Shown: positions 42,452-51,809, numbered from the stretch's first letter. The stretch: DNA of 64,000 nucleotides from Caulobacter sp. 32-67-35 (GCA_002280875.1 NCEV01000003.1:92999-156998); one strand, 5' to 3'. The notes: generated by a model from the sequence alone, not told the origin. A program made the numbers and translations.

Positions 42452-42468
42452 GAAGGGAGAGCGCCAGC

Positions 42469-43977
42469 ATGGCAGACGCGATTGCGTCCAGCGGGACAAA
42501 ACCGCTGTATTCCAACGGCTACAAGGCCACGGTGCTGGGGCTGCTGCTCGCCACCTACACCTTCAACTTCATTGATCGTACGATCATCGCCACCATCGGT
42601 CAGGCCATCAAGGTCGACCTGAAGCTGACCGACACCCAGCTGGGCCTGCTGGGCGGCCTGTATTTCGCCCTGCTCTACACGATCCTGGGCATCCCCATCG
42701 CGCGGCTGGCCGAGCGCTTCAACCGCGTGACGATCATCTCGGCCTCGCTGGTGATCTGGTCGGGCTTCACCGCCCTGTGCGGCAGCGCCGCCAGCTTCGC
42801 CCAGCTGGCCCTGTACCGCTTCGGCGTCGGCATTGGCGAGGCCGGCTGCTCGCCGCCCAGCCACTCGCTGATCAGCGACTATTATGCGCCCAAGCAGCGG
42901 GCCACGGCCCTGTCGATCTATTCGTTCGGCATTCCGCTGGGCACCATGTTCGGCGCGGTGGCCGGCGGTTGGCTGGCCCAGGAGTTCAGCTGGCGCGTCG
43001 CCTTCGTGATCGTGGGCCTGCCCGGCATCCTGCTGGCGGTGATCGTCAAGCTGGTGGTCAAGGAGCCGCCGCGCGGCCATTCCGAGATGAAGGAAGCGCC
43101 CCTCGAAGCTGAAGACGTCGTCGTCGAACCGCCCAAGCCGGCCTTCTCGATGGGCAACGAGTTCCGCGAAATGTGGGCCGTGACCAAGGTGCTGTTTGGC
43201 AAGTGGCCGGTTCTGCACATGGTGCTGGGCGTGACCATCGCCTCGTTCGGCTCCTATGGCTCCGGCGCTTTCGTGCCCTCATACTTCGTGCGGGCCTTTG
43301 GCCTGGACCTGGCGCAGGTGGGCCTGATCACCGGCCTGATCGGCGGCTTCTCGGCCGGGGTCGGCACCCTGGTGGGCGGCTTCCTCAGCGACTGGGCCGG
43401 CAAGAAGAGCGCCAAGTGGTACGCCCTGACGCCGGCGCTGGGCCTGCTGATATGCACCCCGATCTACATCCTGGCCTATCTGCAGACCAGCTGGGAGGCC
43501 ACGGCCATGATCCTGCTGATCCCGGGCGTCTTCCACTATGTGTATCTGGCCCCGACCTTTGGCGTGGTGCAGAACTCGGTGGACCCGCGCCGGCGCGCCA
43601 CGGCCACGGCCATCCTGTTCTTCTTCCTGAACCTGATCGCCCTGGGCGGCGGACCGGTCTTCACCGGCTGGCTGATCGACCATCTGGCGCAGTACAACTT
43701 CAATACGCAGAACCCCGCCGGGCTGATCGCCGCGCTGTTTGGCTCGTTCGGCCTGCCGGAGACCGCAACCAACTTCGCCGCCGCCTGCCCCGGCGGCGTG
43801 GCCCCCGCCGGCTCACCCGTCGCGCTGGCCGACCAGTGCCGCACCACCCTGGCCCTGGCCAGCCAGCAGGGCATCATCGTCTCGCTGTGCTTCTATGCCT
43901 GGGCGGGTCTGCACTACGCCCTGGCCGCTATCGGCATGGTCAAGCACATGCAGGAGCGGGCGGTGGCTCAGGCCTAA
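42469..43977 (+). CDS. MFS transporter, spinster-like family (copy 2)
   Basis: A 502-residue, 12-helix protein of the same family as the upstream gene: YTFNFIDRTIIATIGQAIKV, TILGIPIARLAERFNRVTII and FGVGIGEAGCSPPSHSLISD. It has an extended cytoplasmic loop (EAPLEAEDVVVEPPKPAF) between helices 6 and 7 and an extra segment with FAAACPGGVAPAGSPVALAD near the end that carries two Cys and may be extracytoplasmic. It starts with GAAGGGAG 8 bases before the ATG. The substrate is unknown. Confidence 0.85.
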   Translation: MADAIASSGTKPLYSNGYKATVLGLLLATYTFNFIDRTIIATIGQAIKVDLKLTDTQLGLLGGLYFALLYTILGIPIARLAERFNRVTIISASLVIWSGFTALCGSAASFAQLALYRFGVGIGEAGCSPPSHSLISDYYAPKQRATALSIYSFGIPLGTMFGAVAGGWLAQEFSWRVAFVIVGLPGILLAVIVKLVVKEPPRGHSEMKEAPLEAEDVVVEPPKPAFSMGNEFREMWAVTKVLFGKWPVLHMVLGVTIASFGSYGSGAFVPSYFVRAFGLDLAQVGLITGLIGGFSAGVGTLVGGFLSDWAGKKSAKWYALTPALGLLICTPIYILAYLQTSWEATAMILLIPGVFHYVYLAPTFGVVQNSVDPRRRATATAILFFFLNLIALGGGPVFTGWLIDHLAQYNFNTQNPAGLIAALFGSFGLPETATNFAAACPGGVAPAGSPVALADQCRTTLALASQQGIIVSLCFYAWAGLHYALAAIGMVKHMQERAVAQA

Positions 43978-43986
43978 GCCTAGAAA

Positions 43987-44016
43987 GCGGGTGGTGGCTA
44001 AGCCGTCACCACCCGC
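43987..44016. terminator. Bidirectional hairpin between MFS gene 2 and the Rieske gene
   Basis: GCGGGTGGTG pairs perfectly with CACCACCCGC (10 bp) around a 10-base loop. It serves the convergent ends of MFS gene 2 (stop 43977) and the Rieske gene (stop 43998), overlapping the last codons of the latter. On the minus strand CTTTC follows; no long T tract on either side. Confidence 0.6.
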
Positions 44017-44372
44017 CCCTCGCGGACTTCGACCGGCCACGCCGACAACTTCGCCCCCACGCAGGGACCGCCCACGCAGGCGCCCTCCTCCACCGTGAAC
44101 ATCGCCCCGTGCCAGGAGCAGGCGATCAGCCCGCCATCAGGCGTCAGGTACTGATCCAGCGTCTGCGCCAACGGCAGGCCCGCATGCGGACAGCGGTCGA
44201 CATAGCCAAACACGGCCTGGCCGCGCCGGACCACGAAGCCGTGGAAGCGCCTGTCGCCGATCTGCAGGACGTAGTTGCGCGCCTTGCCGTCGGCGATCAG
44301 CTCGAGCGGCCCCAGATTGACACCAGCCGGCGTCGTCCAGACCCGTCCGACCTGATCGCCGTCTGGACTCAA
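43998..44372 (-). CDS. Rieske [2Fe-2S] ferredoxin-like protein
   Basis: The 124-residue protein has the Rieske cluster motifs RCPHAGLPLAQ (Cys-x-His) and CSWHGAMF (Cys-x-x-His), with a spacing usual for soluble Rieske ferredoxins. It would carry electrons, for instance for a ring-hydroxylating oxygenase. The likely start is a TTG at 44372 that overlaps the fumarylacetoacetase stop (TTGA), since no ATG or GTG precedes the family core (GRVWTTPAGVNLGP) in frame without running into the upstream gene. It is therefore the last gene of the homogentisate operon. No oxygenase or reductase partner is visible in the window. Confidence 0.8.
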   Translation of the reverse strand: MSPDGDQVGRVWTTPAGVNLGPLELIADGKARNYVLQIGDRRFHGFVVRRGQAVFGYVDRCPHAGLPLAQTLDQYLTPDGGLIACSWHGAMFTVEEGACVGGPCVGAKLSAWPVEVREGRVVTA

Positions 44373-45334
44373 ACCCGCTCGACCGTCTGCTCGATGGCGC
44401 CGAAGATCGAGTGGCCCTTGGCGTCCTTCATCTCGATCCGCACGGTGTCGCCGCCCAGCAGGAACGGCGTCGTGGCCTTGCCGTGCACCAGGGTCTCGAC
44501 GGTGCGCAGCTCTGCCAGGCACGAATAGCCCAGGCCGCCCTCGGCCACCGGCTTGCCCGGACCTTCGTCGACGCCACGATTGCTGACCGTGCCCGAGCCG
44601 ATGATGGTGCCCGCCGACAGCGCGCGGGTCTTGGCGGCGTGGGCCACCAGGGTCCCGAAGTCGAAGGTCATGTCGACGCCAGCGTCGGCCTGGCCAAACA
44701 GCTGACCGTCCAGCTCGACCAGCAGCGGACCATACAGCTTGCCGTTCTTCCAGGCGTCGCCCAGCAGGGCCGGCGTCACCGCGACGGGCGAGAAGGCGCT
44801 GGCCGGGATCAGGTTGCGCAAGCTGACGTCGTTGCACAGCATGACCAGACGGATCGCCGCCAGGGCCTCCTGCCGGGTCGCGCCCAGCGGCACGTCGCCG
44901 ACGATCACCGCCACCTCGCCCTCGAAGTCGCAGCCCCAGGAGGCGTCGGCTAGCGGGATCTCGTCGCGCGGACCCAGGAAGCCGTCCGAGGCGCCCTGAT
45001 ACATCAGCGGATCGGTCCAGAAGGTCTGCGGCATCTCGGCGCCGCGCGCCCTCCGCACCAACTGCACGTGGTTCACATAGGCGCTGCCGTCCAGCCACTG
45101 ATAGGCGCGCGGCAAGGGGCTGGCGGCGTCGTGCTCGTGGAAGCGCTCCTTGGGCACGCCGCCGTGCTCAAGGCTCTCGGCCAGGCCGCGCAACAGAGGC
45201 TCGCAATGCTCCCAGTTATCCAGCGCCGCCTGCAGGGTGGGCGCGATGGTCGCCGCGTCGGTAAACCAGGCCAGGTCGTTGGAGACCACCACCAGCCGGC
45301 CGTCACGGCCGCCTTTGAGAGACGCGAGCTTCAT
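44369..45334 (-). CDS. Fumarylacetoacetate hydrolase family enzyme
   Basis: The 321-residue protein starts MKLASLKGGRDGRLVVVSND, has DFEGEVAVIVGDVPLGATRQ with metal-binding acidic residues, LCNDVSLRNLIP, and the family block DFGTLVAHAAKTRALSAGTI followed by IIGSGTVSNRG. It splits fumarylacetoacetate to fumarate and acetoacetate, the last step of tyrosine breakdown, or a close analogue. The start at 45334 is close behind HmgA (stop 45360). The Rieske gene overlaps its end. This is the short bacterial two-domain form, not the long eukaryotic type. Confidence 0.88.
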   Translation of the reverse strand: MKLASLKGGRDGRLVVVSNDLAWFTDAATIAPTLQAALDNWEHCEPLLRGLAESLEHGGVPKERFHEHDAASPLPRAYQWLDGSAYVNHVQLVRRARGAEMPQTFWTDPLMYQGASDGFLGPRDEIPLADASWGCDFEGEVAVIVGDVPLGATRQEALAAIRLVMLCNDVSLRNLIPASAFSPVAVTPALLGDAWKNGKLYGPLLVELDGQLFGQADAGVDMTFDFGTLVAHAAKTRALSAGTIIGSGTVSNRGVDEGPGKPVAEGGLGYSCLAELRTVETLVHGKATTPFLLGGDTVRIEMKDAKGHSIFGAIEQTVERV

Positions 45335-45359
45335 GGGCGCTTCCTCTTTATCGTTATGG

Positions 45360-46658
45360 TTATGGCAGGACGGCCTTGGGGAAGCCCGACCAGCAGGCGT
45401 CATAGTCGGCCTGAAGCGACGAATGCTCCAGAGCAAATCGCGTTGGGCGGATCACCCAGCGGCTCTCGAACATGAAGGCCATCGTGTTCTCGATCCTGTG
45501 CGGCTTCAGATCCGCCGCCACCGCGCCCTGCCAGCTGGCCAGATCGGGGCCGTGATCGCTCATGGCGTTGTGCAAGGATGCCCCTCCCGGCGAGAAACCC
45601 CCAGCCTTGGCGTCATAGGCGCCGTGCACCAGACCCATGAACTCGCTCATCACGTTGCGGTGGAACCACGGCGGCCGGAACGTGTGCTCGGCCACCATCC
45701 AGCGCGGCGGGAAGATCACGAAGTCGCAATTGGCGGTGCCCGGGATCTCGCTGGGCGAGGTCAGCACCGTGAAGATTGACGGATCGGGATGGTCGAAGCT
45801 GACCGTGTTGATCGTGTTGAAGCGGGCGAGATCGTATTTGCAGGGCGCGAAATTGCCGTGCCAGGCCACCACGTCCAGCGGGCTATGATCCCATTGGCTG
45901 GCCCACAGGCCGCCCTGGAACTTCTGGATCACTTGGGTCGAGGCCTCGACATCCTCGAAGGCCGCCACCGGCGTCTCGAAATCACGCGGATTGGCCAGGC
46001 CGTTGGCGCCGATCGGACCCAGATCCGGCAGCTTGAACGCCGCGCCGTAGTTCTCGCAGACATAGCCCCGTGAAGACCCCGCGACCTCGACCCGGAACCG
46101 CACGCCGCGCGGGATCAGGGCGATCTCGCCGGGGCCGGCGGTCAGGACGCCCAGCTCGGTGACCAGGGTCAGCACGCCCTGCTGCGGCACGATCAAGAGC
46201 TCGCCATCGGCGTTCTGGAACACCCGGTTCTGCATCGAGGTGTTGGCGAGATAGAGATGGATGCCGATCCCGGCCTGGGTCGCCACGTCGCCATTGCCAG
46301 CCAGGGTGCTCAGGCCATCGACGAAATCGGTCGGCGCGTCTGGAACCGCAATGGGGTCCCAGCGCAGGCGGTTGGGCGTCACCGGGCCGTCGAACGGACC
46401 GCTGGCCAGGGTCGGCTGGGCGTAGGGCTCGTAGCGACCGTGACCGGCGCTGGGCCGCAGGCGGTAGAGCCAGCTGCGGCGGTTTTCATGCCGGGGCGCG
46501 GTGAAGGCCGTGCCCGACAGCTGCTCGGCATAGAGGCCGAACGGAACCTGCTGCGGCGAGTTCTGGCCCACCGGCAGGGCGCCGGGCACGGCCTCGGTGG
46601 CGAAGTGGTTGCCGAAGCCGGATTGGTACTTGAGCGCGTCGCTATCGGTCACGTGCAT
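45360..46658 (-). CDS. hmgA: Homogentisate 1,2-dioxygenase
   Basis: The 432-residue protein starts [20 protein letters not shown], the family opening (YxSGFGNxFxSEA). Later blocks [32 protein letters not shown] and the iron site [20 protein letters not shown] with the following [10 protein letters not shown] are clear. It opens the ring of homogentisate with O2 to maleylacetoacetate, in the cytoplasm, using Fe(II). Length agrees with the family (about 430-440). It lies between the 4-hydroxyphenylpyruvate dioxygenase and fumarylacetoacetase genes in pathway order, though a CerM-like repeat separates it from the former. Confidence 0.95.
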   Translation of the reverse strand: MHVTDSDALKYQSGFGNHFATEAVPGALPVGQNSPQQVPFGLYAEQLSGTAFTAPRHENRRSWLYRLRPSAGHGRYEPYAQPTLASGPFDGPVTPNRLRWDPIAVPDAPTDFVDGLSTLAGNGDVATQAGIGIHLYLANTSMQNRVFQNADGELLIVPQQGVLTLVTELGVLTAGPGEIALIPRGVRFRVEVAGSSRGYVCENYGAAFKLPDLGPIGANGLANPRDFETPVAAFEDVEASTQVIQKFQGGLWASQWDHSPLDVVAWHGNFAPCKYDLARFNTINTVSFDHPDPSIFTVLTSPSEIPGTANCDFVIFPPRWMVAEHTFRPPWFHRNVMSEFMGLVHGAYDAKAGGFSPGGASLHNAMSDHGPDLASWQGAVAADLKPHRIENTMAFMFESRWVIRPTRFALEHSSLQADYDACWSGFPKAVLP

Positions 46659-46669
46659 CCTCCCCCACT

Positions 46670-46759
46670 CCGCTCTTCCCGGCGAAGGCCGGGATCCAGA
46701 TTCATCCGGAGCGGTTCGTGGGCTTCACCTGGGCCCCGGCCTTCGCCGGGGAGAGCGGG
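46670..46759. repeat. Intergenic inverted repeat with GATTC (CerM-like), short form
   Basis: Arms CCGCTCTTCCCGGCGAAGGC and CCTTCGCCGGGGAGAGCGG match the 8411-8541 element, with a shorter spacer. One GANTC site remains (GATTC at 46699-46703); the second arm has lost it. It lies between hppD and hmgA, which read the same way, so it could attenuate transcription between them. Confidence 0.72.
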
Positions 46760-46799
46760 ATTGTGGGACGGGAAACGGGCTCCCGTCCACCAGCCTTAA

Positions 46800-47870
46800 T
46801 CAGGCCTCGACCGTGATCACGCCGCGGCGGATCTGGTCCAGCTCGATGCTCTCGAACAGGGCCTGGAAGTTGCCGTTGCCGAAGCCTTCATTGCCCTTGC
46901 GCTGGATGATCTCGAAGAAGATCGGGCCAAACAGGTTCTCGGTGAAGATCTGCAGCAGCAGGCCTTCCTCGCCGACATTGCCGTCCAGCAGGATGCGGTT
47001 CCTGCGCAGGCGCTCGGTGTCCTCGCCGTGGCCGGGCACGCGTTTGTCGACCAGCTCGTAATAGGTCTCGATGGTGTCCTGCAGCTTGACGCCGCGGGCG
47101 CGCAGCTTCTCGACGGTGTCGTAGATGTCAGGCGTGGTCAGGGCCAGATGCTGGATGCCCTCGCCGTTGTACTGGCGAATGAATTCCTCGATCTGGCTCT
47201 GGTCGTCCTGGCTCTCGTTCAGCGGGATGCGGATGGCCTTGTCGGGCGCGATCATCGCCTGGCTGAACAGGCCCGTGGCCTGGCCCTTGATGTCGAAATA
47301 CTTCTGCTCCTCGAAGCCGAAGACGTCGCGATAGAAGGTCGACCAGGTGCGCATCTGGCCGCGCTTGACGTTGTGGGTCAGGTGGTCGAGCAGATCCAGG
47401 CCCACATTGTTCTTGGCCTCGGCCAGGGCCGCGCCCGGAACCTGGTTCCAGCTGTCATAGATCGTGCCCAGATCACCATGGCGCTCGACCAGATACAGCA
47501 TCGAGCCGCCGATGCCCTCCAGCACCCGCGCGCCCTCGCCCAGCACCGTCTTGCTGGCGTCGGCGGCGACCGCCCCACGCTTCAGCGCCTCCGCATAGGC
47601 AGCCTCGACGTTTTCGACGCGGAAGGCCATGCCGTTGGCCGACGGGCCGTGGGCGGCGCGGAACTCCGCGACCTGGCCGGTGGTCTCTTCATTGACCAGC
47701 AGGTTGATGCGGCCCTGCTTGTAGCGGGTCACGGCCTTGGTCGGATGGGTGCTGGCGGGCACGAAGCCCAGCGCCTCGAACAGCGCCTTCATGGCGGCCG
47801 GATCGGGGCTGGTGAACTCGACGAACTCGAAACCATCAAGGCCGAGCGGGTTTTGGGCGGTCATGGTCAT
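46800..47870 (-). CDS. hppD: 4-Hydroxyphenylpyruvate dioxygenase
   Basis: The 356-residue protein starts MTMTAQNPLGLDGFEFVEFT. The two vicinal-oxygen-chelate halves are present, and the C-terminal half has the Fe(II) ligands: His in LLDHLTHNVKRGQM, His in GIQHLALTTPDIYDT and Glu in GPIFFEIIQRKGNEGFGNGN. Length equals the bacterial family. It converts 4-hydroxyphenylpyruvate to homogentisate. It starts 17 bases after the aminotransferase stop and is presumably co-transcribed with it; a second close ATG (two codons on) is equally possible. Confidence 0.95.
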   Translation of the reverse strand: MTMTAQNPLGLDGFEFVEFTSPDPAAMKALFEALGFVPASTHPTKAVTRYKQGRINLLVNEETTGQVAEFRAAHGPSANGMAFRVENVEAAYAEALKRGAVAADASKTVLGEGARVLEGIGGSMLYLVERHGDLGTIYDSWNQVPGAALAEAKNNVGLDLLDHLTHNVKRGQMRTWSTFYRDVFGFEEQKYFDIKGQATGLFSQAMIAPDKAIRIPLNESQDDQSQIEEFIRQYNGEGIQHLALTTPDIYDTVEKLRARGVKLQDTIETYYELVDKRVPGHGEDTERLRRNRILLDGNVGEEGLLLQIFTENLFGPIFFEIIQRKGNEGFGNGNFQALFESIELDQIRRGVITVEA

Positions 47871-47887
47871 GGTTTAGCTCCCAGAAC

Positions 47888-49009
47888 TCAGCGCGCCAGC
47901 GCGGCCGGCAGGGCGGCGATCAGGCGGTCATTGTCGGCCGGTCGGCCGATGGTGATACGGACCCAGCCGCCGGCGACGGGCGTCGGGCGAATGATCAGCC
48001 CTTCCTGCAGCAAACGCGCGGTCGTGGCCTCCGGGCCAGCCGGCGAGCGCAGGAACACAAAGTTGGCCTCGCTCTCGGTGTGCTCGATGCCCATGGCGTC
48101 CAGCGCCGCCTCGACCCGGCCACGTTCGGCGATCGTAAGGGCGACGGTGCGCTCAAGGTGTTCGCGATCAGCGAGGGCGGCCAAGGCTGCGGCCTGGCTG
48201 ATCGAGGTGACGTTGAAGGGCGGACGCAGGCGATCCAGATAGCCGACCAGCTGCGCCGACGAGGCGATGCCGTAACCCACCCGCATGCCGGCCAGACCAT
48301 AGGCCTTGGAGAAGGTGCGGGCCGAAACCCACGGCCCGCCCCAGGCCTCCAGCAGGGCGAAGGTGTTGAAGGCCTCGTGATACTCGCGATAGGCCTCGTC
48401 CACGAAGACCAGGGTCGACCGGGGCGTCACCGCCAGGATTTCGCCGATATCGACGCCGGTCAGGGCGTTGCCGGTCGGATTGTTGGGCGTGCACAGGACC
48501 AGCAGCTTGGGGCCCTTGGCGGCCTCGACCTTGAAGGCTTCGACGTCGAGGTCGAAATTGGCCAGGCGCGGCACGTCGACGATGGTCGCCTCGGCGCACT
48601 TGGCGAAGATCTCGTAGGCCGGGAAGGTCGGGCTCGACATCAGGATCGTCTCGCCCGGCGCGATCACGGCCCGGAACAGATAGTCGATCAGGGCTTCTGA
48701 GCCCGGCGACACCACGATGCGGGCCGGATCGACCGAGAGGTGCGAGCCCAGGGCGTCGCGCAGGGTCTCGCAATAGGGATCGGGATAGATCTCGGGCGAG
48801 GCCAGCGCAGACTGCACGGCGGCGGCGATGGTCGGGCTGGGGCCCAGCAGGTTCTCGTTGCTGGCCAGTTTGGACAGGTCGTGGCGGCCCGCGCGACGAC
48901 CCGCCTCGGCCAGGGTCATGCCGGACTTGTAGGCCTGGACGGTTTCCAGCGCCGCGCGGACGGGCGACGGCACGGCCGAAGCCAGGGGCTTCTGGTCGAC
49001 AACCAGCAT
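47888..49009 (-). CDS. PLP-dependent aminotransferase (HisC-like; aromatic amino acid role inferred)
   Basis: The 373-residue fold-type I aminotransferase has DLSKLASNENLLGPSPTIAA, LCTPNNPTGNALTG, VFVDEAYREY, the PLP Lys in ARTFSKAYGLAGMRVGYG and a late EANFVFLRS with WVRITIGRPADNDRLIAAL. The order and the SNENLLGPSP motif are those of histidinol-phosphate aminotransferases. Being the first gene of a tyrosine-degradation unit, it more likely converts tyrosine or phenylalanine to the keto acid that feeds HppD; HisC-type enzymes are often broad. The role is inference; the family is firm. Confidence 0.88.
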   Translation of the reverse strand: MLVVDQKPLASAVPSPVRAALETVQAYKSGMTLAEAGRRAGRHDLSKLASNENLLGPSPTIAAAVQSALASPEIYPDPYCETLRDALGSHLSVDPARIVVSPGSEALIDYLFRAVIAPGETILMSSPTFPAYEIFAKCAEATIVDVPRLANFDLDVEAFKVEAAKGPKLLVLCTPNNPTGNALTGVDIGEILAVTPRSTLVFVDEAYREYHEAFNTFALLEAWGGPWVSARTFSKAYGLAGMRVGYGIASSAQLVGYLDRLRPPFNVTSISQAAALAALADREHLERTVALTIAERGRVEAALDAMGIEHTESEANFVFLRSPAGPEATTARLLQEGLIIRPTPVAGGWVRITIGRPADNDRLIAALPAALAR

Positions 49010-49164
49010 GAAACCGCTCCTCGAATGAACAGCGGTCAGGATAGCGCGGAGGGAAAGTCAGAACATGCCGATGATGACCTGGCTTGCGGCCTTGATGGTC
49101 ATATTGTGCTAATAGATTTAAGAAAACCGCTACACACTTCCACCAATCACGCTCAATAACCTTT

Positions 49165-49297
49165 CGTCATTCCCGCCCTTGTGGCGGGAACCCCTGTTTC
49201 AGCTGCCATGTGAAGCGCCAGCGAAGTGCGCGCGCACTTCGCCCCTCCCTCACCTGCGGCGGACAGAGGGCTCCCGAGCCAAAGGCTCGGAATGACG
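49165..49297. repeat. Intergenic inverted repeat (CGTCATTCC family)
   Basis: The outer ends CGTCATTCC (49165) and GGAATGACG (ending 49297) pair, and inside are CCCGCCCTTGTGGCGGG and GAGCCAAAGGCTC hairpins. It fills most of the 311-base gap between the aminotransferase and the Lrp gene; I see no gene in this gap. It is related in plan, not sequence, to the TGTCATCCCGG repeats. Confidence 0.65.
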
Positions 49298-49320
49298 TAT
49301 TAAAGGGGCGTGACGCATAC

Positions 49321-49791
49321 CTACGCCAGGTAATCCAGCGGCAAGGCCGGCGAGTCCTTGATCGTATCCAGCACGAAGCTGGACTGGATGCCCTTCACGG
49401 CCGGCATCTTCAGCAGACGTTTCATGGTGAAGTCGGCATAGGCGTCGAGATTGGGCGCCACGACGCGCAGCAGATAGTCGTAGCCGCCCGTCATAGCGTA
49501 GCAGCCAACCACGAGGGGCTCTCGCAGCACCGCTTCCTTGAAGGCTTCGGCGGCGGTCTCGCTGTGGCGATCGACCTGCACCTCGACATAGGCCAGCAGG
49601 TCGAGGCTCGCCTTGCGGCGATCCAGCAGGGCCACATAGCCGGCGATCAGGCCCGAGGCCTCCAGCTGCTTGACCCGCCGCAGGCAAGGGCTGGGCGACA
49701 GCCCGACCCGCTCGGCCAGATCGACGTTCGAGATCTTGCCGTCCTGCTGGAGGATTTCGAGGATCTTGCGATCGGCGCGGGTGAGCTTCAT
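49321..49791 (-). CDS. Lrp/AsnC-family transcriptional regulator
   Basis: The 156-residue protein starts MKLTRADRKILEILQQDGKI, with the helix-turn-helix NVDLAERVGLSPSPCLRRVK and the C-terminal RAM effector domain (LREPLVVGCYAMTGGYDYLL). Lrp-type regulators respond to amino acids. Its placement upstream of and in line with the aminotransferase-hppD genes suggests control of tyrosine catabolism. I chose the ATG at 49791 because the DNA-binding domain starts directly; the frame extends 252 bases upstream through a repeat element, which is not coding. Confidence 0.9.
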   Translation of the reverse strand: MKLTRADRKILEILQQDGKISNVDLAERVGLSPSPCLRRVKQLEASGLIAGYVALLDRRKASLDLLAYVEVQVDRHSETAAEAFKEAVLREPLVVGCYAMTGGYDYLLRVVAPNLDAYADFTMKRLLKMPAVKGIQSSFVLDTIKDSPALPLDYLA

Positions 49792-49896
49792 CGTGACCGG
49801 GTTTGGTGAAGGATTGGCAGGATGTGCCAACGGTATAGCAGATAGCAGGCGCGCGCTCTCAGAGGAGTTGTCGAATGTGGAGCTGCAGGAGAAAGC

Positions 49897-49989
49897 TGTC
49901 ATCCCGGACAAGCAAAGCGCAGATCCGGGACCGCCGGAAGCGCGGCGCTCAGTGTCGGTCCCGGATCTGCGCGCTTGTCCGGGATGACA
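49897..49989. repeat. Intergenic inverted repeat (TGTCATCCCGGACAAGC family), copy 1
   Basis: TGTCATCCCGGACAAGC at the left and GCTTGTCCGGGATGACA at the right, with a second inner pair GATCCGGGACCG/CGGTCCCGGATC and a GCGCGGCGC turn. Copies 2 and 3 lie at 55129-55230 and 56698-56799. All are intergenic. It lies upstream of the Lrp gene, just after the ftsZ terminator. Confidence 0.75.
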
Positions 49990-50023
49990 ATCGCCTTTGG
50001 TCTTCCGGGGATTAGCAAACAGC

Positions 50024-50051
50024 AAAACGCCCGGGGCTTTCACCCCGGGCG
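50024..50051 (-). terminator. Intrinsic terminator after ftsZ
   Basis: CGCCCGGGG pairs with CCCCGGGCG around a 6-base loop; on the minus strand TTTTGC follows. It starts about 30 bases after the ftsZ stop and closes the dcw transcription unit. Confidence 0.88.
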
Positions 50052-50079
50052 CTTCGAATTCAAACCCTGATCGAAACGA

Positions 50080-51615
50080 TCAGTTGGCCAGACGGCGCAG
50101 GAACGACGGGATTTCCAGATCCTCGCCTTCGTCAATCTGTTGCGCTTCCAGAGGCTGAGCAGCCGGGCGGGCGCTGGTGGTCGAGCGGGCCTGGGGCTGC
50201 TGTTGCGGCGCGGGCGGCTGATAGTCGCGCTGGCGGCCACCGCCAAACAGGCTCATCCAACCCGACTTCTGCGGCTGACGGTCGGCATAGTGCTGCTCGG
50301 TGTAGAGCGGCGCATCATCGGCCTCCTCGACCATCGGATCGACGATCCGGGTGACCGTGCGGGGGGCCGGGGTGGTGATCCGAGGCTCGGGGGCGGCCTC
50401 GGACACGACGGGCTCCTGGAAATAGAGATCGGCCTGCGGCGCCTGGGCGACGACCTCCGGCTCCGGCTCATAGGCGGGCTCGGGCGCGTAGGACGTCGGC
50501 TGGGCGACCGGGCGATCCAGCGGCCGGGCTTCGTAGCGCGAGGTCGGACGGGCCGGCTCGGGCTGTGGGGCCGGACGCGTGGTGTCGACGATCAACGGCG
50601 CGGTCGTGGTGTTGCGCGTGACAGGCTTGGGCTCGATCTGGGCGATGGAGGCGCCGTCCATGCCGGTGGCGACCACCGAGACGCGGATCACGCCTTCTAG
50701 CGACGGATCGAAGGCCGCGCCGAAGATGATGTTGGCTTCCGGATCGACCTGATCGGAGATGGCGTTGGCGGCTTCGTCGACTTCCAGCAGCGTCATGTCC
50801 ATGCCGCCGGTCACGTTGACCAGCACGGCCTTGGCGCCCTTCAGCGAGACTTCGTCCAGCAGCGGGTTGGCGATGGCGTTTTGGGCGGCCATCAGGGCGC
50901 GGTCTTCGCCGGTGCCCTCGCCGGTGCCCATCATCGCCTTGCCCATTTCGGTCATGACCGTGCGGACGTCGGCGAAGTCGAGGTTGATCAGGCCCGGCAG
51001 AACCATCAGGTCGGTGATCGAACGAACGCCCGAGTGCAGCACCTGGTCGGCCATGCCGAAGGCTTCGGCGAAGGTGGTGCGCTCGTTGGCGACGCGGAAC
51101 AGGTTCTGGTTGGGAATGACGATCAGGGTGTCGACATAACGCTGCAGCTCACCGATGCCGGCGTCGGCCAGGCGCATCCGGTGGCGGCCTTCGAAGTGGA
51201 AGGGCTTGGTGACGACGCCGACCGTCAGGATGCCGCGCTCGCGCGCGCACTTGGCGATGATCGGGGCAGCGCCGGTGCCGGTGCCGCCGCCCATGCCGGC
51301 GGTGATGAAGACCATGTGAGCGCCATCCAGGTGCTCGCCGATCTCGGGGAAGCTTTCTTCAGCGGCGCTCATGCCCACTTCGGGGTGCGCGCCGGCGCCC
51401 AGGCCCTGGGTGACCTGCACGCCCAGCTGGATGCGACGGTCGGTCTTGGCGAACTGGAGTTGCTGCGCGTCGGTATTGGCGACCACGAACTCAACACCTT
51501 CGAGGCCCGCCTCGATCATGTTGTTGACGGCGTTGCCGCCAGCGCCACCGACGCCGAACACGACGATACGCGGCTTCAGTTCAGTGGTGCGCGGCGCAGA
51601 AAGTGAAATAGCCAT
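50080..51615 (-). CDS. ftsZ: Cell-division protein FtsZ
   Basis: The 511-residue protein starts [20 protein letters not shown]. The tubulin-like core has [17 protein letters not shown], the GTP loop [13 protein letters not shown] and the T7 loop [11 protein letters not shown]. From about residue 320 a long Pro/Glu/Ala-rich linker follows, as in Caulobacter, ending in the conserved C-terminal peptide [14 protein letters not shown] that binds FtsA. It assembles the cytokinetic ring. A start three codons earlier is possible. The promoter region carries a CtrA box and GANTC sites. It is the last gene of the dcw cluster, with its own 306-base upstream region. Confidence 0.98.
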   Translation of the reverse strand: MAISLSAPRTTELKPRIVVFGVGGAGGNAVNNMIEAGLEGVEFVVANTDAQQLQFAKTDRRIQLGVQVTQGLGAGAHPEVGMSAAEESFPEIGEHLDGAHMVFITAGMGGGTGTGAAPIIAKCARERGILTVGVVTKPFHFEGRHRMRLADAGIGELQRYVDTLIVIPNQNLFRVANERTTFAEAFGMADQVLHSGVRSITDLMVLPGLINLDFADVRTVMTEMGKAMMGTGEGTGEDRALMAAQNAIANPLLDEVSLKGAKAVLVNVTGGMDMTLLEVDEAANAISDQVDPEANIIFGAAFDPSLEGVIRVSVVATGMDGASIAQIEPKPVTRNTTTAPLIVDTTRPAPQPEPARPTSRYEARPLDRPVAQPTSYAPEPAYEPEPEVVAQAPQADLYFQEPVVSEAAPEPRITTPAPRTVTRIVDPMVEEADDAPLYTEQHYADRQPQKSGWMSLFGGGRQRDYQPPAPQQQPQARSTTSARPAAQPLEAQQIDEGEDLEIPSFLRRLAN

Positions 51616-51715
51616 GGAACCCACGCGACCTTACGCCGAAATCGTCAAACAGGACCCCGGCGGAGCAACCGTCGGGAACGCCTCGACGATCGGGTTAACA
51701 AAACAACCACCATCG

Positions 51716-51730
51716 TTAATCGGCGGTTAA
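51716..51730 (-). promoter_or_regulatory. CtrA binding box upstream of ftsZ
   Basis: TTAATCGGCGGTTAA is an exact TTAA-N7-TTAA site, 101 bases before the ftsZ start codon. In Caulobacter CtrA represses ftsZ in swarmer cells through such a site. Further TTAA half-sites occur around 51695. Confidence 0.88.
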
Positions 51731-51741
51731 CTGCATAATAT

Positions 51742-51809
51742 GAGTCGGGGACAGGTCGAGCGCTGCCAGAGCACAATTCGTGCGCCATCAACAGAATCTC
51801 TTGGGAGTC
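51742..51809 (-). promoter_or_regulatory. Cluster of CcrM-type GANTC sites in the ftsZ promoter
   Basis: Three GANTC sites occur within 70 bases (GAGTC 51742-51746, GAATC 51794-51798, GAGTC 51805-51809). In Caulobacter, adenine methylation by CcrM together with GcrA links ftsZ expression to replication; such clustering agrees with that. Confidence 0.7.

Noticed and set aside
43998-45098. Single 366-residue protein covering the Rieske and fumarylacetoacetase region
   Set aside because: Its N-terminal two-thirds are an off-frame reading of fumarylacetoacetase; only the last 124 codons are the real Rieske gene.
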